A stretch of 64,000 bases of DNA from Elysia chlorotica (GCA_003991915.1 RQTK01000348.1:302969-366968), one strand, 5' to 3'. Positions 1 to 11,480 are shown, numbered from the stretch's first letter. A program made the numbers and translations. Notes: generated from the sequence alone by a model not told the origin.

Positions 1-624
1 AAATTTAGACAAAAATGTGTAAGTGAAGTGGTGTATTTTAGGAATGAGCATTACAGGGCCCGATACAGTTGACACCTCAGTTGTATAGTACTCTAGCTCA
101 TTTCCAAATACTCAGTATTTCAGAAACAAGATAGTACTACAACTGAGGTGTTCGAGTTTCAGAGCTGCCAACCACCAAACTATTCAAATTTAGACTAAAA
201 TGTGTAAGAAAATTAAGTCCTTGCACTACCAAGATGTTGGGCAATGAAATCAGCACCGAATCGAATCATAGCTCTATTCATTGTATTCTTGCAGAGCCAA
301 TAATGAGAGATGAGAATTTTAAGCCCATGCGTGAGGGGCGCGATTATGTTATGTAATTTGTTACCATCATGTGGATGGCAAAGCCTGAAATACACACACA
401 AAACAAGGTTGGCAGCCCTGCAGGTGCAGACTCATTCCTTTGGAAAGCTAGTATCGGAATCATTGTTACCTCTTTGAGAACAGTGTGATAATATTGCTAA
501 TTGCTAACACACTGTTCCTACCCTGTTCTTCTCTCCCTCCCCAACAACACCCCACCTCCCCGCTCTATGTCCTACCCTCTTGTCCCCCTCCCATTGGTTT
601 GTGGCGCGGTGTTGACCACTCCAG
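1..624. other. Intron sequence upstream of SH3-gene exon
   Basis: No coding region is supported here. The downstream exon starts at a splice acceptor, so this is the end of an intron. It carries a small hairpin element near its left end and a pyrimidine-rich tract from about 520 to 600 that fits the polypyrimidine tract of the acceptor. Short open frames starting at 485 and 501 read through this tract and show no conserved domain. Confidence 0.6.
72..151. repeat. Inverted-repeat hairpin (MITE-like)
   Basis: A 21-bp arm at 72-92 (ACACCTCAGTTGTATAGTACT) is inverted at 133-151 with one 2-bp gap, separated by about 40 bp. An outer direct repeat (AAATTTAGAC.AAAATGTGTAAG) lies at 1-22 and 187-209. 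The arrangement resembles a small palindromic transposon relic. No family is recognised. Confidence 0.5.
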
Positions 625-3392
625 ACCTGTACCCAGCCTGGAGAGTCCCGTCAACTGGCCGCTATCAAATCTGCAAGCGTTGATGTGGACATCCACACCC
701 TCAATGAAAATGCCCAGCAAGGAGATGTCAGAAAAACAGCACTACCCGCCTCAGGCTCTTCTCTGCCGATTTCATCTCTATCTGCTCGCATCAATGGTGC
801 TAGCGCTGTGTCTACATCCTCAGTAGTTGCCACTTCAGCAGTATCATCATCATCATCATCATCATCATTACCATCGGGCACCGCAACCACTGCTCCTGCT
901 CCCACCTCTTCAGCATGGAAGTGGTTTAAGAGTCCGACCATCTCCAACGCTCTGGCCAGTGTGGCCGCTAAGATCGGCTCTGGCCCTTCGCCCCAGGCAG
1001 CCTCCACCCCTCAAGGCCAGCCCAACCAGGAAGGGGGGAGTCCCAGTTCCGGGAAACAGGCAAAAGATTCCGAGAAGGAGACGGAAAGCAAAACCCCTGA
1101 GAAATCTGATGCTACCAGTGTAGGTGCCAATGTGGTTGTCTGTCTGGACGGCGAGTCTAAGGAGAAAGCTGTTGTGATGATGACCACTGCGTCAGAAGCC
1201 AGCCCTAGTCATAGCCCCGGCCACACTCTGGGCGTTACCATCCCAGACGACTCGTTCCTGCCTGCGGTGGTGAGAGACCACAGCTCCCCGGTGGAGAGGT
1301 ACCTTGGCAGCACCGGCGGCAGACTGGCTATGGCCGAGCTGTTCCTGCAGGAGGAGGACCTTGACTGCAGCACTCGAACCCCATCCGCCAAAGATCACCC
1401 AGTGATCTCTACCACCCCCACCACCTCCACCAACGCCCCAGAGAAACACCAGCTGCAACCCAAAGCCTGTGAATCAAAAGACAAAGCAATACATGAAGCT
1501 GTAGCAAGCGATGCCAAAGATGATCCCCCCATGCCAAAATTTATCGAGCTTTCACAGCTGGGAATCGTGAACGAGAACTACACAAACTCGGTCAGGTCGG
1601 ATGACGTAGACTGGGAGGCTGTTGCCTTGTATGAGGAACAGGTTAGGAAGATTGATGAGCCCATCAAGATAGCGCAGAATTCAGTCTGTTATGCTCTGTC
1701 TAATGTGGAGGTCTTTCACCGGAACTCTGCCTGTGGGATGTACTTTGAGCAGCAAGTAGAAAAGCCAAAGCCTGCAGTTCTAAACACATTGGTCGAGGTT
1801 GACAAGACATTGGATGTCCTGCAAGGAACCTGTGAGCCAGGCTCCAATATTGGGACGTATACAGAAGGAGCGTATACAAAATCAAGCCCCAAACAATTGA
1901 AAAATGAGACGAAGATTGAAGACTCAAAGTCAGTTAAGGTTGAGCTCAAATCTGAGGAAGTCGCTGAGAAGAAAACGCCAAAAGAAACACAGGATAAGCC
2001 TGAGACAACCAAAGACGAGACGGAGAAGGAATCGGAACCAGATAAGACTTCCCCTGTCGCAACAACCGCGCCTACAACTGACCTGCCCAGCCAGGCTACC
2101 ACAGAAGACAAGCCAGTACAGAAGAAATCTCCAAGCTCTCGCTTCAGTCTGCTGTCGTTCTTCGATCGTATCCTCCTTCCCCACGACAAGTCCAGCAACA
2201 ACAACAGCAAAGCTGCCCAGGTAGAAAAAGTTGCAGCCGCGAAAGAAGAAATGTCAACCCAAAGCACCACCATTATCTCCAGCCCGTCTACAGCTACCAG
2301 CGTTTCCTCTGTGAGCCCAGATTCCACCATAACGAGCGTGACTCCATCAACCCCTCCGAACACAAAAGAGGACAAAAAGACGGAGAAATCCCCAGCAGCC
2401 CAGAAGAAGAAATCGTCGTCCAGCAAGAGAAGCGAGTCCAAGTCTCCGGCCAGAGGGAAGAGCGCCAGCCGAGAATCGACGCCAGTGGGCAGCAGAAAAC
2501 TCTCAAAGCAGACCAGGGATGCTACTCCAACAAAATGCAGCAGCAGAGAGAACACTCCGACCAAGACGGGACACAAGGGAGGCAGCCCCAGTGATACCAC
2601 AACCGTAACACCGGTAGTAGCATCAGCCACCACCACCTCCTCCACGTCATCATCATCAGCCCCGACCAAAAAGCCTGGCAGAATCCGATCTCTGTTCTTC
2701 AAGTCCAAGGCCCCGTCTAACCCAGACAAGGACAGAGTAGTCACACAGGAGGAGAAGATCTCCCCTCCGACAACGGTCACGAGCTGCAAGATCATCACCA
2801 CCGCCGGGGCAGTCCGCAACAAAAGCGCCGAGATGTTCGGAAAAGCCCGCCCCTTGTCGGCCATCGTGGATCGGGAATTCCCGCACAACCTGGAGGAGTC
2901 CCTCGAGTTTGGATCCCCCGACGGACGCGCGGCCCCAGCCAGGCCCCTGTCTCTCTACGACCGGCCGTACAGCGATATCTTCTACGAGCGGTACGTTCCC
3001 GGGGAGTTTCTCTCCGAGTTGAGGGGCGGGGCTGGGCTCATTGGCTCCGCCCCCAGCCCTGTAGGCCACGCCTCCCCGTTCCACACCGACCGCGCGCGGC
3101 CCGCCAGCCTGTTTGGGTGTGACGAGCCCGCCTCGATGGGCCAGCGTAGCGCCAGCAGCCCCGCCCTCGACACCACGCCGTACCTCGATCTCACGGAGCC
3201 TCGTGTGGTCACCTGCGAGCCCAGAGGGAAGGAGCAGGTGTTCAACTCTGACGCTAGCGGCGATTGCGGTGTTGCCGAGACGACGGCGAGTCTGAGCGAG
3301 TCTGGCAGCAGCGCCAGTATAGGCGAGGCCAGGCGCGCCGAGCTCAGGCACAGCTGTGAGTGGGACGACGGGATGTCCACTACGGAGCTCAG
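625..3392 (+). CDS. SH3-domain protein, large disordered internal exon
   Basis: This is a very long internal exon of about 922 codons. The frame is open from just after a stop at 613-615, with acceptor candidates ending at 624 or 636, both phase 0. No in-frame ATG occurs near the start, so the gene begins left of the window. The protein is Ser/Thr/Pro/Lys-rich and probably disordered: a run of eight Ser near 842-868, acidic and basic patches, and Ser/Arg/Lys-rich blocks (KKPGRIRSLFFKSK). A better conserved tail reads RPLSLYDRPYSDIFYERY. The exon ends in phase 2 at a donor (CAG|GTAGAT), and the apparent TAG stop at 3394 is part of that donor. The SH3 domain follows in the next two exons. A cytoplasmic adaptor or scaffold role is inferred; the N-terminal domains are not visible. 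Exon status is well supported, exact identity is not. Confidence 0.8.
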
Positions 3393-3835
3393 GTAGATTG
3401 CCCACATCTCACACATTTTGCTCTGTGTGTTCCTCTCTCTCAGTGTCACTGTCTGTATATTCTCTCTATGTCTCTACATCTCACACATTGCTCTCTGTGT
3501 GTTCTTCTCTCTCAGTGTCACTTTTCCATTATCTTTCTGTCTCCATATCTTTCTTTGCTCTAACTTAATAGCTCTCTGACTGTATATTCTCTCTCTGTCT
3601 CTATATCTGTCTTTGCTCTAACGTAATAGCTCTCTCTGATTGTCTGTATATTCTTTCTCTGTCTTTATATCTTTCTTTGCTTAATAGCTCTCTCACTCTC
3701 AGCCTTCTTTCTGCCTCCCAGTCTGTCTGTCCATCTATCTGTCTGTCTGTATCTCTTTCTCTCAAGCACACTTCATAGCTACCTTTTTCTGCCTTTCTGT
3801 CTCTGTTTCTTTCTCTCTCCCTATAGTATCTCTAC

Positions 3836-3883
<48 letters not shown>

Positions 3884-5100
3884 TTCGTCTTGATACTCAT
3901 AAACTGATTATTTCCTCATTTTATAAATTTACCACATAATTCTTTCCCTCTTCTCTGACTTTCACTCTCTTTGCTTTAAAAAAAAAGTTTTTATACACAC
4001 TTTTGCCCTCTTTTTCACTCTCTCTTTTCTATATCACTCTTTGGAGATAAAAAACACAAAAGAGTCCAACTGAACTTAGCCACACAAAGTTTAAACCCTA
4101 TTTGCCCCCCCCCCCTTTTTTTTTTAAAACCTCTTAAGTTTTGAACCTTTTTATTTTGGTAAAATAACATGTATGGTTTTTAAGATGAAATCTACCTGTA
4201 ATTTATTTCGAAAAAAAAAATTTGGTGTGAGTTTCTTAGACTTTGAAGTGTGTGTTTGTGACTGAATGACTGTATGGCAAGGCTTGCTTCACACATAACC
4301 ACCTGGTTTTGCAACTTGTTCATATCTCCATTAACCATTTTCATAATTATGTTCACCAGTACGTCAAAACAGTCATAAAAATAACATGACATTTTGACAG
4401 ATCCATTACTGATTAGTTATTCCAAATGATGGATCCTAACAACTTTCCAAAATTCCCAGAAAATCTCTTTCAACTATTAGAACTATGAACAGGTTGCAAA
4501 ACAAAATATCGGTTGCTTGTCTAGGTATTTTTAACACTCTAACACCCAAAGTTTCCAAATAATGCACTGCACACACATTCTTCTTATCGGCTGATCAGTA
4601 CAGCCCAGCCCTGTTACAACTTGCATCCTAACCTTTTCAGGACACGCTACCTATAACACTATTCTTCCTTATGGAGGCACCATTTCAACATATATGATTG
4701 TAAATGATTGTAAAATAGTGCTTTCTGATTGGATATGAATGTCAGTGTCAGGAAAAGGTTCACTGGTGCAGTCAAGCTGAATGAGCAATTTGCAAGCCTA
4801 GTATTAAAAATGAGGTATACATGGAGTGTTAAGTGTTACGTTTCAGGTAGCCCCAGTGTAGACTAGATCTATCACAAAACAGAATGTGGTGGCATGTTTT
4901 CATGTTTATATCGGGAGTTGTATTTCTGACCATCTTTTCTATGCTCTGCCCTCCTCCTTTCTCCCGCCCCTCTCCCCTCCTCCCCCAGGTATGTGGTGGC
5001 ATGTTTTCATGTTTATATTTCTGACCATCTTCTCTATGCTCTGCCCTCCTCCCTCCTCCCCCCCCTCCCCTCCTCCCTCCTCCCCCCTCCCCCCTCCCAG
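3393..5100. repeat. Intron rich in TC repeats, with duplicated acceptor segment
   Basis: This intron starts with about 300 bp of irregular repeats built on CTCTCTGTCTGTATATTCTC, then a (TC)n run at 3840-3879. From 4200 to 4850 it is unremarkable AT-rich sequence. At 4884-5050 the segment GTGGTGGCATGTTTTCATGT occurs twice (near 4887 and 4993). The second copy follows a pyrimidine tract and CAG and mimics the start of the real exon at 5101. Confidence 0.6.
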
Positions 5101-5182
5101 GTATGTGGTGGCACTGAAAGGCCATGTCCACAGCGAGCTGGCCGAAGACAAGCTGGACTTCCAGCCAGGTGACCACCTACAG
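5101..5182 (+). CDS. SH3-domain exon 1 of 2
   Basis: This 82-nt exon is flanked by CCCTCCCAG| and |GTGGGT. Joined in phase 2 to the exon ending at 3392, it encodes RYVVALKGHVHSELAEDK followed by LDFQPGDHLQ. This is the first half of an SH3 fold: an ALxxH start in place of ALYDY, the acidic RT-loop region, then the hydrophobic-x-F-x-x-GD-x-hydrophobic strand. It ends in phase 0. The frame is continuous from the long exon through this exon into the next, which supports all three splices. Confidence 0.85.
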
Positions 5183-5325
5183 GTGGGTGACACGAGTGTT
5201 GCTTGGTAGCTGGGTTGGTGGGTTGCTTGGTTAGATAGGTTGGTACTGTCCACCTTCAACCACTAGGCTAGATCAAGGATCATGGACAGGAATATTGGTT
5301 GGTTCCTTGGTTGGTTCCTTGGTAG

Positions 5326-6388
5326 GTCCAAGCCTTGCCTTATTCCCTGTATCTGTACCGTATCAGCCAACGTTGAAGTCGAGTAGACCGAATACAAAGA
5401 CAGAGATAGTAGCTTCAATTTTTAATGATAATATTATAGCATCCTCAAGTGTGGTAACAAAATAATGTTTTATTTCTTTTATCGACGAAATGGTAGGCCC
5501 TAGCCTTGCCTGACTCCATGTATCTGTACCGTATCAGCCAATGTTGAAGTTGAGTAGACTGAATACAAAGACAGAGATAGTAGCTTCAATTTTTAATGAT
5601 ATAGCATCCTTAAGTCTGGTAACAAAATAATGTTTTATTTCTCTTATCGACGAAATGGCAAGTCCCAGTCTTGCCTGACTCCATGTATCTGTACCGTATC
5701 AGCCAATGTTGAAGTTGAGTAGACTGAATACAAAGACAGAGATAATAGCTTCAATTTTTAATGATATAGCATCCTTTAAGTCTGGTAACAAAATAATGTT
5801 TTATTTCTCTGATCGACGAAATGGCAAGTCCTAGCCTTGTCTGACTCCCTGTATCTGTACCGTATCAGCCAATGTTGAAGTTGTATAGACTGAATACAAA
5901 GACAGAGGTAGTAGCTTCAATTTTTAATGATATAGCATCTTCAAGTCTGGTAACAAAATAATGTTTTATTTCTCTTATCGACGAAATGGCAAGTCCTAGC
6001 CTTGCCTGACTCCATGTATCTGTACCGTATCAGCCAATGTTGAAGTTGTATAGACTGAATACAAAGACAGAGATAGTAGCTTCAATTTTTAATTATATCA
6101 TGCCATAACAAAATAATGTTTTATTTCTCTGATCGACGAAATGGTAGGTCGTAGCCTTGCCTGACTCCATGTCTCTGTACCGTATCAGCCAATGTTGAAG
6201 TTGTATAGACTCAATACAAAGACAGAGATAGTTTATTAGTAGCTTCAATTTTTAATGATATAGCATCCTTAAATCTGATAACAAACTGATGTTTTATTTC
6301 TCTTATTGACGAAATGCCAAGTCCTAGCCTTGCCTGACTCCATGTATCTGTACCGTATCAGCCAATGTTGAAGTTGTATAGACTGAAT
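5326..6388. repeat. Tandem array of decayed SH3-exon copies
   Basis: About seven head-to-tail units of roughly 150-170 bp lie just upstream of the last exon. Each contains CTGTATCTGTACCGTATCAG or a one- or two-base variant. Translated in the exon register, a unit reads VLALPDSMYLYRISQC then stop, against VLAQLDSQYLYCTSGK in the real exon at 6514. The sequence just before (ATTTCT..ATCGACGAAATGGCAAG) also resembles the true acceptor region. The array is therefore best explained as amplified and decayed copies of the final exon with part of its intron. Confidence 0.75.
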
Positions 6389-6390
6389 AT

Positions 6391-6473
<83 letters not shown>

Positions 6474-6478
6474 TATCA
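6391..6478. repeat. (ATC)n microsatellite
   Basis: About 29 near-perfect trinucleotide units sit between the exon-derived array and the last SH3 exon, about 35 bp from the acceptor. A minus-strand poly-Met frame across it is an artefact. Confidence 0.95.
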
Positions 6479-6513
6479 TCACCATTAATTTCTTGATCTC
6501 TATGAACGTACAG

Positions 6514-6657
6514 GTTCTAGCCCAGCTCGACTCCCAGTATCTGTACTGCACCAGCGGAAAGCTGGAGGGTCTGGTCGACCTCAGCGAGGTCAGGCCGATG
6601 ACAGAGGAGGAAGTCTTCCAGGCGACAAACACGGGGACTTCTCCTCTCTACCACTGA
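6514..6657 (+). CDS. SH3-domain exon 2 of 2 and stop codon
   Basis: The acceptor is TACAG| and the exon enters in phase 0. It encodes VLAQLDSQYLYCTSGKLEGL, then VDLSEVRPM and a 19-residue acidic/Thr tail, ending at TGA 6655-6657. This is the second half of the SH3 fold: the usual tryptophan is replaced in DSQYLYC, and EGLVDLSEV replaces GLFPSNYV. The EGLV and L-x-C features recall the C-terminal SH3 of RUSC-type adaptors, a weak resemblance from memory. A missing canonical Trp suggests atypical ligand binding. Confidence 0.85.
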   Translation, partial: VLAQLDSQYLYCTSGKLEGLVDLSEVRPMTEEEVFQATNTGTSPLYH

Positions 6658-7260
6658 GGGCCCTCGTAGAACCCTGGACGCTCGAGCACCGAGTCAAACA
6701 GTTGAAACATATACGCACCTCAAGATTTCTGAAAGGACAGGACGGCATGGATTGTGAAAATGTTGTGGGTTTTTTTTCGTTCAATTTAATTAATTTAATA
6801 AATTGATTAATAATTTTATTTCATATTTTATACTTTCTGAGGATCTACAATAGCCAGCTGGACTGTGATATATCGATAAAAACTGAAGGAGTATAGAATT
6901 ATAATGATGTGGAAGTTAAAAGTTTGCCTTTTATCTTATTTTTTTTTAAATTTTTTTTCTTGTATAATATTTTTGTGTGTGTTTACTGTGATGAAAACTA
7001 AAATTATTTTGCTAAAAAAATAAGAAATACCCCCTAAGTTGCCTTTTTTGGAGCGCAGTTTCAAAACACTATTTTGTTGCTGCACTTTTATAGATTTATT
7101 TTCAAAGTATTATATTCACAACCTAGAGCAGTGCATAAGTTTGTTAAGAGATGCCATATGTGGTACTTATGGTACTTAAAGTATATTTGATCACCTGCTG
7201 GAATATTAAGTAGACCAGAATACGTGAATAAAGAGGTTCATCTTCAGCGGAGGAAAGTGA
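6658..7260 (+). other. 3' UTR of the SH3 gene
   Basis: AT-rich sequence follows the stop. It has possible polyadenylation signals AATAAA at 6797-6802 and 7227-7232. The second lies in a unique-looking context before the SINE at 7395. Which site is used cannot be told. Confidence 0.5.
6797..6802 (+). terminator. Candidate polyadenylation signal
   Basis: AATAAA lies 140 bp after the SH3-gene stop codon. A second AATAAA at 7227-7232 is an alternative. Confidence 0.4.
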
Positions 7261-7394
7261 GTGAGCCCTCGTGCTAGTCCCCCAATGTTAGGTGCTCTAT
7301 AATCCAGTATCACGCCCGCTCAGTAAAGAGGCCAAAAAACACAGACATCTAGTCAAGACACTCGTCATCTTTCTCACCAGATTCTCTCGAGAAA

Positions 7395-7516
7395 GGGGGG
7401 CGCGGTGGTCCAGGGGTAGAACATCGGCTTCCGACGCAAAAGGTCCCGAGTTCGAATCCTGGCTGTTGCAATCCCTACTGGTTGGGTCGATAAAACCCAA
7501 CCAACCAACCAACCAA
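7395..7516 (+). mobile_element. tRNA-derived SINE, internally deleted copy
   Basis: The copy has the tRNA-like head (A box GTGGTCCAGGGGTAGAACAT, B box GAGTTCGAATCC) joined directly to the AACC-rich tail, so the central body is missing. A perfect 12-bp target duplication TCTCTCGAGAAA flanks it at 7383-7394 and 7517-7528. This shows it inserted in the short form, or lost the body without disturbing the ends. Confidence 0.85.
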
Positions 7517-7528
7517 TCTCTCGAGAAA

Positions 7529-8245
7529 AGAAAAAAACAAACAAAAACGCCTCTGAGCTATTCACTAGAAGTGGTCAAGTCATATATTGTGTATATAGAA
7601 TCTACAAAAAAAATATCTTTGTTTTATGCTTTTTCAATGTGGATTTGATATCTTTAGGCCGTGGATGATACATCTGGCTTGTATTTTTCCTCAGCTATAC
7701 ATAATTCGTAATTTACATTTCAATCTCATTGACTCATCGAGTTCTGTGACCACATCATCAATATTTCTTGGTATTCCTAGTCATTGGAGTCCTATTGGAG
7801 ATTTAGTGGAAGATCAAAACTGTAATGATAATTTATTTTACAAAATTATGTTAATTGTACTTGTAAAAATTTTTTACACTATTAATGTGATGTGACATGT
7901 GACATTTTATACATTATGCTTTGTATTTAACATACCCCGAAAGCATTAATTTAGACAAGAACAAAGAAAAGGGCTGTGATTTTTATTTTTCCCCTGGAGT
8001 TTTACCAAAATTGAAGATTGCCTCTCCTGCGTTTATCTTCAGTCTGTTTTTGTCTTGTTTTGTTACCCGATTGTACGAGGTCTCTCTTCTAGTCAACAAT
8101 CAAGGTGTGTTCTAAGAGGCAATAGTTGGACCTAAACCTAATATATTTCTTTTTCAAGTACAGGAATGAAAATCCTAGATCCAACATTTTACATACCCAC
8201 GACTGAGCAAAGCAAAGAAACGGATTTTGTTGAACCCTATGCAAA
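7529..8245. other. AT-rich stretch, nothing recognised
   Basis: Only short open frames occur and they have no recognisable domains. No RNA gene or repeat family is seen. Confidence 0.5.
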
Positions 8246-8272
8246 TCAGCACATGATGAGACACTGGGAGTA
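8246..8272. repeat. 27-bp direct repeat, left copy
   Basis: The repeat TCAGCACATGATGAGACACT plus GGGAGTA is identical at 8246-8272 and 11293-11319. The two copies bracket the joined gypsy and Mutator-like fragments. It is longer than the 4-6 bp typical of gypsy insertions or the 8-10 bp typical of Mutator-like insertions. Confidence 0.85.
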
Positions 8273-8278
8273 GCGGTA

Positions 8279-10285
8279 ATGTATACGCAGGGGTCAAGCG
8301 GTAGTTTCAAAAACAACAGTCGCTATCAACGCGAACGTAAAGAATTAAGCAAGGGTTCACAACCTGATCAACATACCTCAAATCAATTTCGCGGTCAAGC
8401 GAATCGTCGATGTGATCGTTGTGGTGGACCTCATTCGTCTACTGCGTGTAAGTTTGCTAAGGCACAATGTTACAAGTGTAGGAAAACCGGTCATATTGCC
8501 AAAGTTTGCCGATCAGCTTCGAAAACAACCACAAAGAATCACTTTGTACAAGAAAACGAAGAAACAAAACTGTCGCTGTTTGCTCTCAAGCCATCAAATG
8601 ACGCTTTCAACGTAGATCTATTGATTAACAACACGCATATGACTTTCCAAATTGACACGGGTGCGTCGTTGTCTGTAATTAGTTCGGCCGATTTTAAAAA
8701 GGACATAAACACTCCGTTAAAGCCAACTACTAAGACACTATCTACCTACACAGGAGAGAGGGTAAACATCGCTGGTGAAGCGACAGTAAACGTTAAACAT
8801 AAAGATCAGAATCTGTTGCTACCAATTCTTGTGATTGAAGGAGAGGGTCCGCCTCTTATTGGAAGAGACTGGCTAAAAAGATTTAAGTTAGATTGGAATA
8901 GAGTATTTTCATTAACGGATAGTTCTACTTCCTTAAGGAATATATTGAAGAACCACGAGGAAGTATTCGGGACAGACCCTGGTCTGTTAAAGGACTGTGA
9001 AGTTACTTTACATATTCAAAAAGACGCTATACCGAAATTTTGTAAAGCCAGACACCCGCCATATGCGCTTAGATCAGCAATAGAGGATGAATTAGAACGA
9101 CTTAAAAACGCCGATATCATCGAGAAAGTCGAATTTTCAGATTGGGCGACACCAATTGTGCCAGTTCTAAAAAAAGACAAATCCGTCCGCATCTGTGGAG
9201 ATTACAAAACTACGGTTAATAGAGTCATCCACCAAGATCAGCATCCTATACCACTGATTGATGAGCTTGCACACAAGCTGGCCGGCGGCGTAAAGTTTTC
9301 AAAGTTAGACTTCAGCAATGCGTACACACAGCTTAATTTGAACGCCGAATCGCGCAAATTGACAACAATCAATACCCACAAAGGGTTGTTCAGGTACAAA
9401 CGCCTTTGTTTTGGATTTTCGTCTTGTCCAAGCATTTTTCAGCGTGTCATGGAGGGCATATTTCTACAAATTCCTAACTGCGTTATCTACTTTGACGACT
9501 TGTATATCACTGGGTGTGATGACAGAACTCATCTCCAGACATTAAACACTGTGCTTGAGTTGTGTAAAGACAGGGGTTTACGCATTCGGCGTGAAAAATG
9601 TGAATTCCTTCAAGACGAAGTTAACTTCCTTGGTTACCGTCTCAACCGAGATGGACTTCAACCACAACCTGAGAAGCTACGGGCTATTAGAGATGCACCA
9701 AGACCAACTAACGTAAACGAGCTCCGCGCTTATCTGGGTTTGGTAAACTACTACTGCAAGTTCATTCACAACGCTTCATCGTTACTAGCTCCACTATACG
9801 ACCTGCTTCACAAAGGTGTTAAATGGCACTGGGGCAGAGAACAACAACGAGCGTTTGACACATCTAAAACATCGCTCTCGTCCGATAAGCTCTTAGTTCA
9901 TTTCGATCCTAACAAACAGCTTATTCTTACATGCGATGCGTCTCCGCGGGGTGTGGGAGCGATTCTCTCACATCGAGATCAACAAGGTGAGCGTCCTATC
10001 GCTTATGCATCACGGTCACTCAACGCTGCTGAGCAAAATTACGCTCAAATTGACCGAGAAGCCCTGTCGCTTATCTTCGGGGTAACAAAATTCAGAAAAT
10101 ACATCATTGGTCATCAAATTGAGCTTTACACCGATCACAAACCGCTACTTGGTTTATTTGGAGAGCACAAAGCTTTCCCTGAAAACGCTTCCGCACGTGT
10201 ACAACGCTGGGCGCTTATTCTGTCAGGGTATTCATATCGTCTAGCATATGACTGTTTGATCGTCAACCAGTTTTTATTAATGTAA
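8279..10285 (+). mobile_element. Ty3/gypsy-type retrotransposon, truncated gag-pol
   Basis: A single open frame carries, in order, two Gag zinc knuckles (residues 45-57, C-x2-C-x3-H-x4-C; residues 64-77, C-x2-C-x4-H-x4-C), an aspartic protease (DTGAS from residue 126), a reverse transcriptase with YFDD in place of YxDD (9488-9499), and RNase H with TCDAS and YTDHKPL. Such elements copy their RNA into DNA for insertion. The 5' part of Gag, both LTRs and the integrase are absent. Recognisable homology stops near 10250, after the RNase H block; the remaining codons belong to the adjoining Mutator-like fragment read backwards. No internal stop occurs, so truncation looks fairly recent. It is a dead fragment as it stands. 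The protease/RT layout resembles the K02A2.6-like gypsy group, a family call from memory. Confidence 0.9.
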
Positions 10286-11036
10286 GTCTTAAAATTAAGT
10301 GGGAGGGCTTGCAAACACGAAAAGAAGGTTTCCTCTGAGTCAGAGTACAACATTTTCATGAGTAAGCTGTGAGCCTCAGTCTTTTCCGAACGGTTACAGT
10401 ACTTATTTGTTGCATCTTTGAAGGTTGAGGCCACATGAAACCTGCAGAGTAAAATTTTCACACCCGGCATAACTTGCTTAATGGCAGCGATTTCAGCGGC
10501 ATCTTTATCCACAACAAAAGTGTCCACTTCAACGTTGTTTTTTGAGACAAATTGTTCAAGCAGATGAGCAAGAGTTACTTTTGTCTCATCACGCACAATT
10601 GCATAAGCCGCAACATGACCTTTTAAATCCCCATCCACACACATGAATACATACACAGGGTATCCTAGATTATTGATGCAATAGGTTCCATCCATAAAAA
10701 TTACTGATGGGTAGCTTTGTAGAAAGCGTCTCATATTTGAAGTTTGAAAAAAAATGAGATCGACGGTTGAGTTTTCAGCAATAAGGATGGAGAAATGAGA
10801 CCCTGCATCAGCCTGTGTCATCTTCTGCAAAACCGCCCACGTATCAGCCTCAACACTTTGTTGATTTTGCTTAACTCTGCTGGCAATGTTGTGGATATCG
10901 ACTCGCTTAAAGGCCTTGCCACTGGTTTGAGACATGTGGTCTTGAATTTTAGAGGCAGGAACACCAAGTTGCACAAGCTTTGCTACCTCGTCTCTTTCTT
11001 CCACAGATGGTATCCGGTCATCACTGTAGTGGCATA
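10250..11036 (-). mobile_element. Mutator-like (MULE/ZSWIM-type) transposase fragment
   Basis: The minus-strand frame encodes a helical N-terminal region (RIPSVEERDEVAKLVQLGVP) and then a DDE-type core: FMDGTY with the first Asp at about 10681-10695, VDKDAAE with the second, and LLCRFHV at about 10430-10445. This is the MULE transposase layout as seen in ZSWIM-like proteins. A splice acceptor (TTTTCCTCCAG|) lies just before 11036, so this is one exon. The frame continues to 11145 upstream and to 10135 downstream, but the downstream end runs into the gypsy RNase H sequence. The third catalytic residue and the SWIM finger are missing. It is a broken copy, inverted relative to the gypsy fragment it abuts. 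Confidence 0.85.
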
Positions 11037-11292
11037 CTGGAGGAAAATCAATAATTTTATTTATAAAGACACCATAAATCATCAGCTTACTTGTGAATGA
11101 TAGAGCATGTATGTCATTCAGAATATGTAAATTTAAATTACACATTAATTATAAGACAATAGCTAATTGTAACAGAATGAATTCCCTGTCATAGAATACT
11201 CTGATTCCCTAATGACTCCAAAAGAATCAAACATAAACTACAGTAAATATATATCATAAATATGTTCTAAAGAAAGCTTTCTATAGTTTTTG

Positions 11293-11319
11293 TCAGCACA
11301 TGATGAGACACTGGGAGTA
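11293..11319. repeat. 27-bp direct repeat, right copy
   Basis: Identical to 8246-8272 and marks the right edge of the composite insertion. Confidence 0.85.
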
Positions 11320-11480
11320 ACATGTCTAACCCCACTAAATTGTTTTGATTCGGGAGTCCCCTATGGGTACAGGTTGTTTCAAGCTTGTGTTACATTATTA
11401 TACATTCTGCCTTTAAATGTATGCCAAAAAATACTGGATAAAACTAGAACGACATTCTGCTTGAGAAATCAACTTCTATG

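Noticed and set aside
1716..2888. Minus-strand 390-codon open frame
   Set aside because: It is the shadow of the long Ser/Lys-rich SH3-gene exon; hydrophobic content comes from reverse-complemented codons and no domain is seen.
10135..10250. C-terminal end of the MULE frame extending into gypsy sequence
   Set aside because: The plus strand here encodes conserved gypsy RNase H (YTDHKPL, VQRWALILS), so the minus frame is a read-through past the junction.
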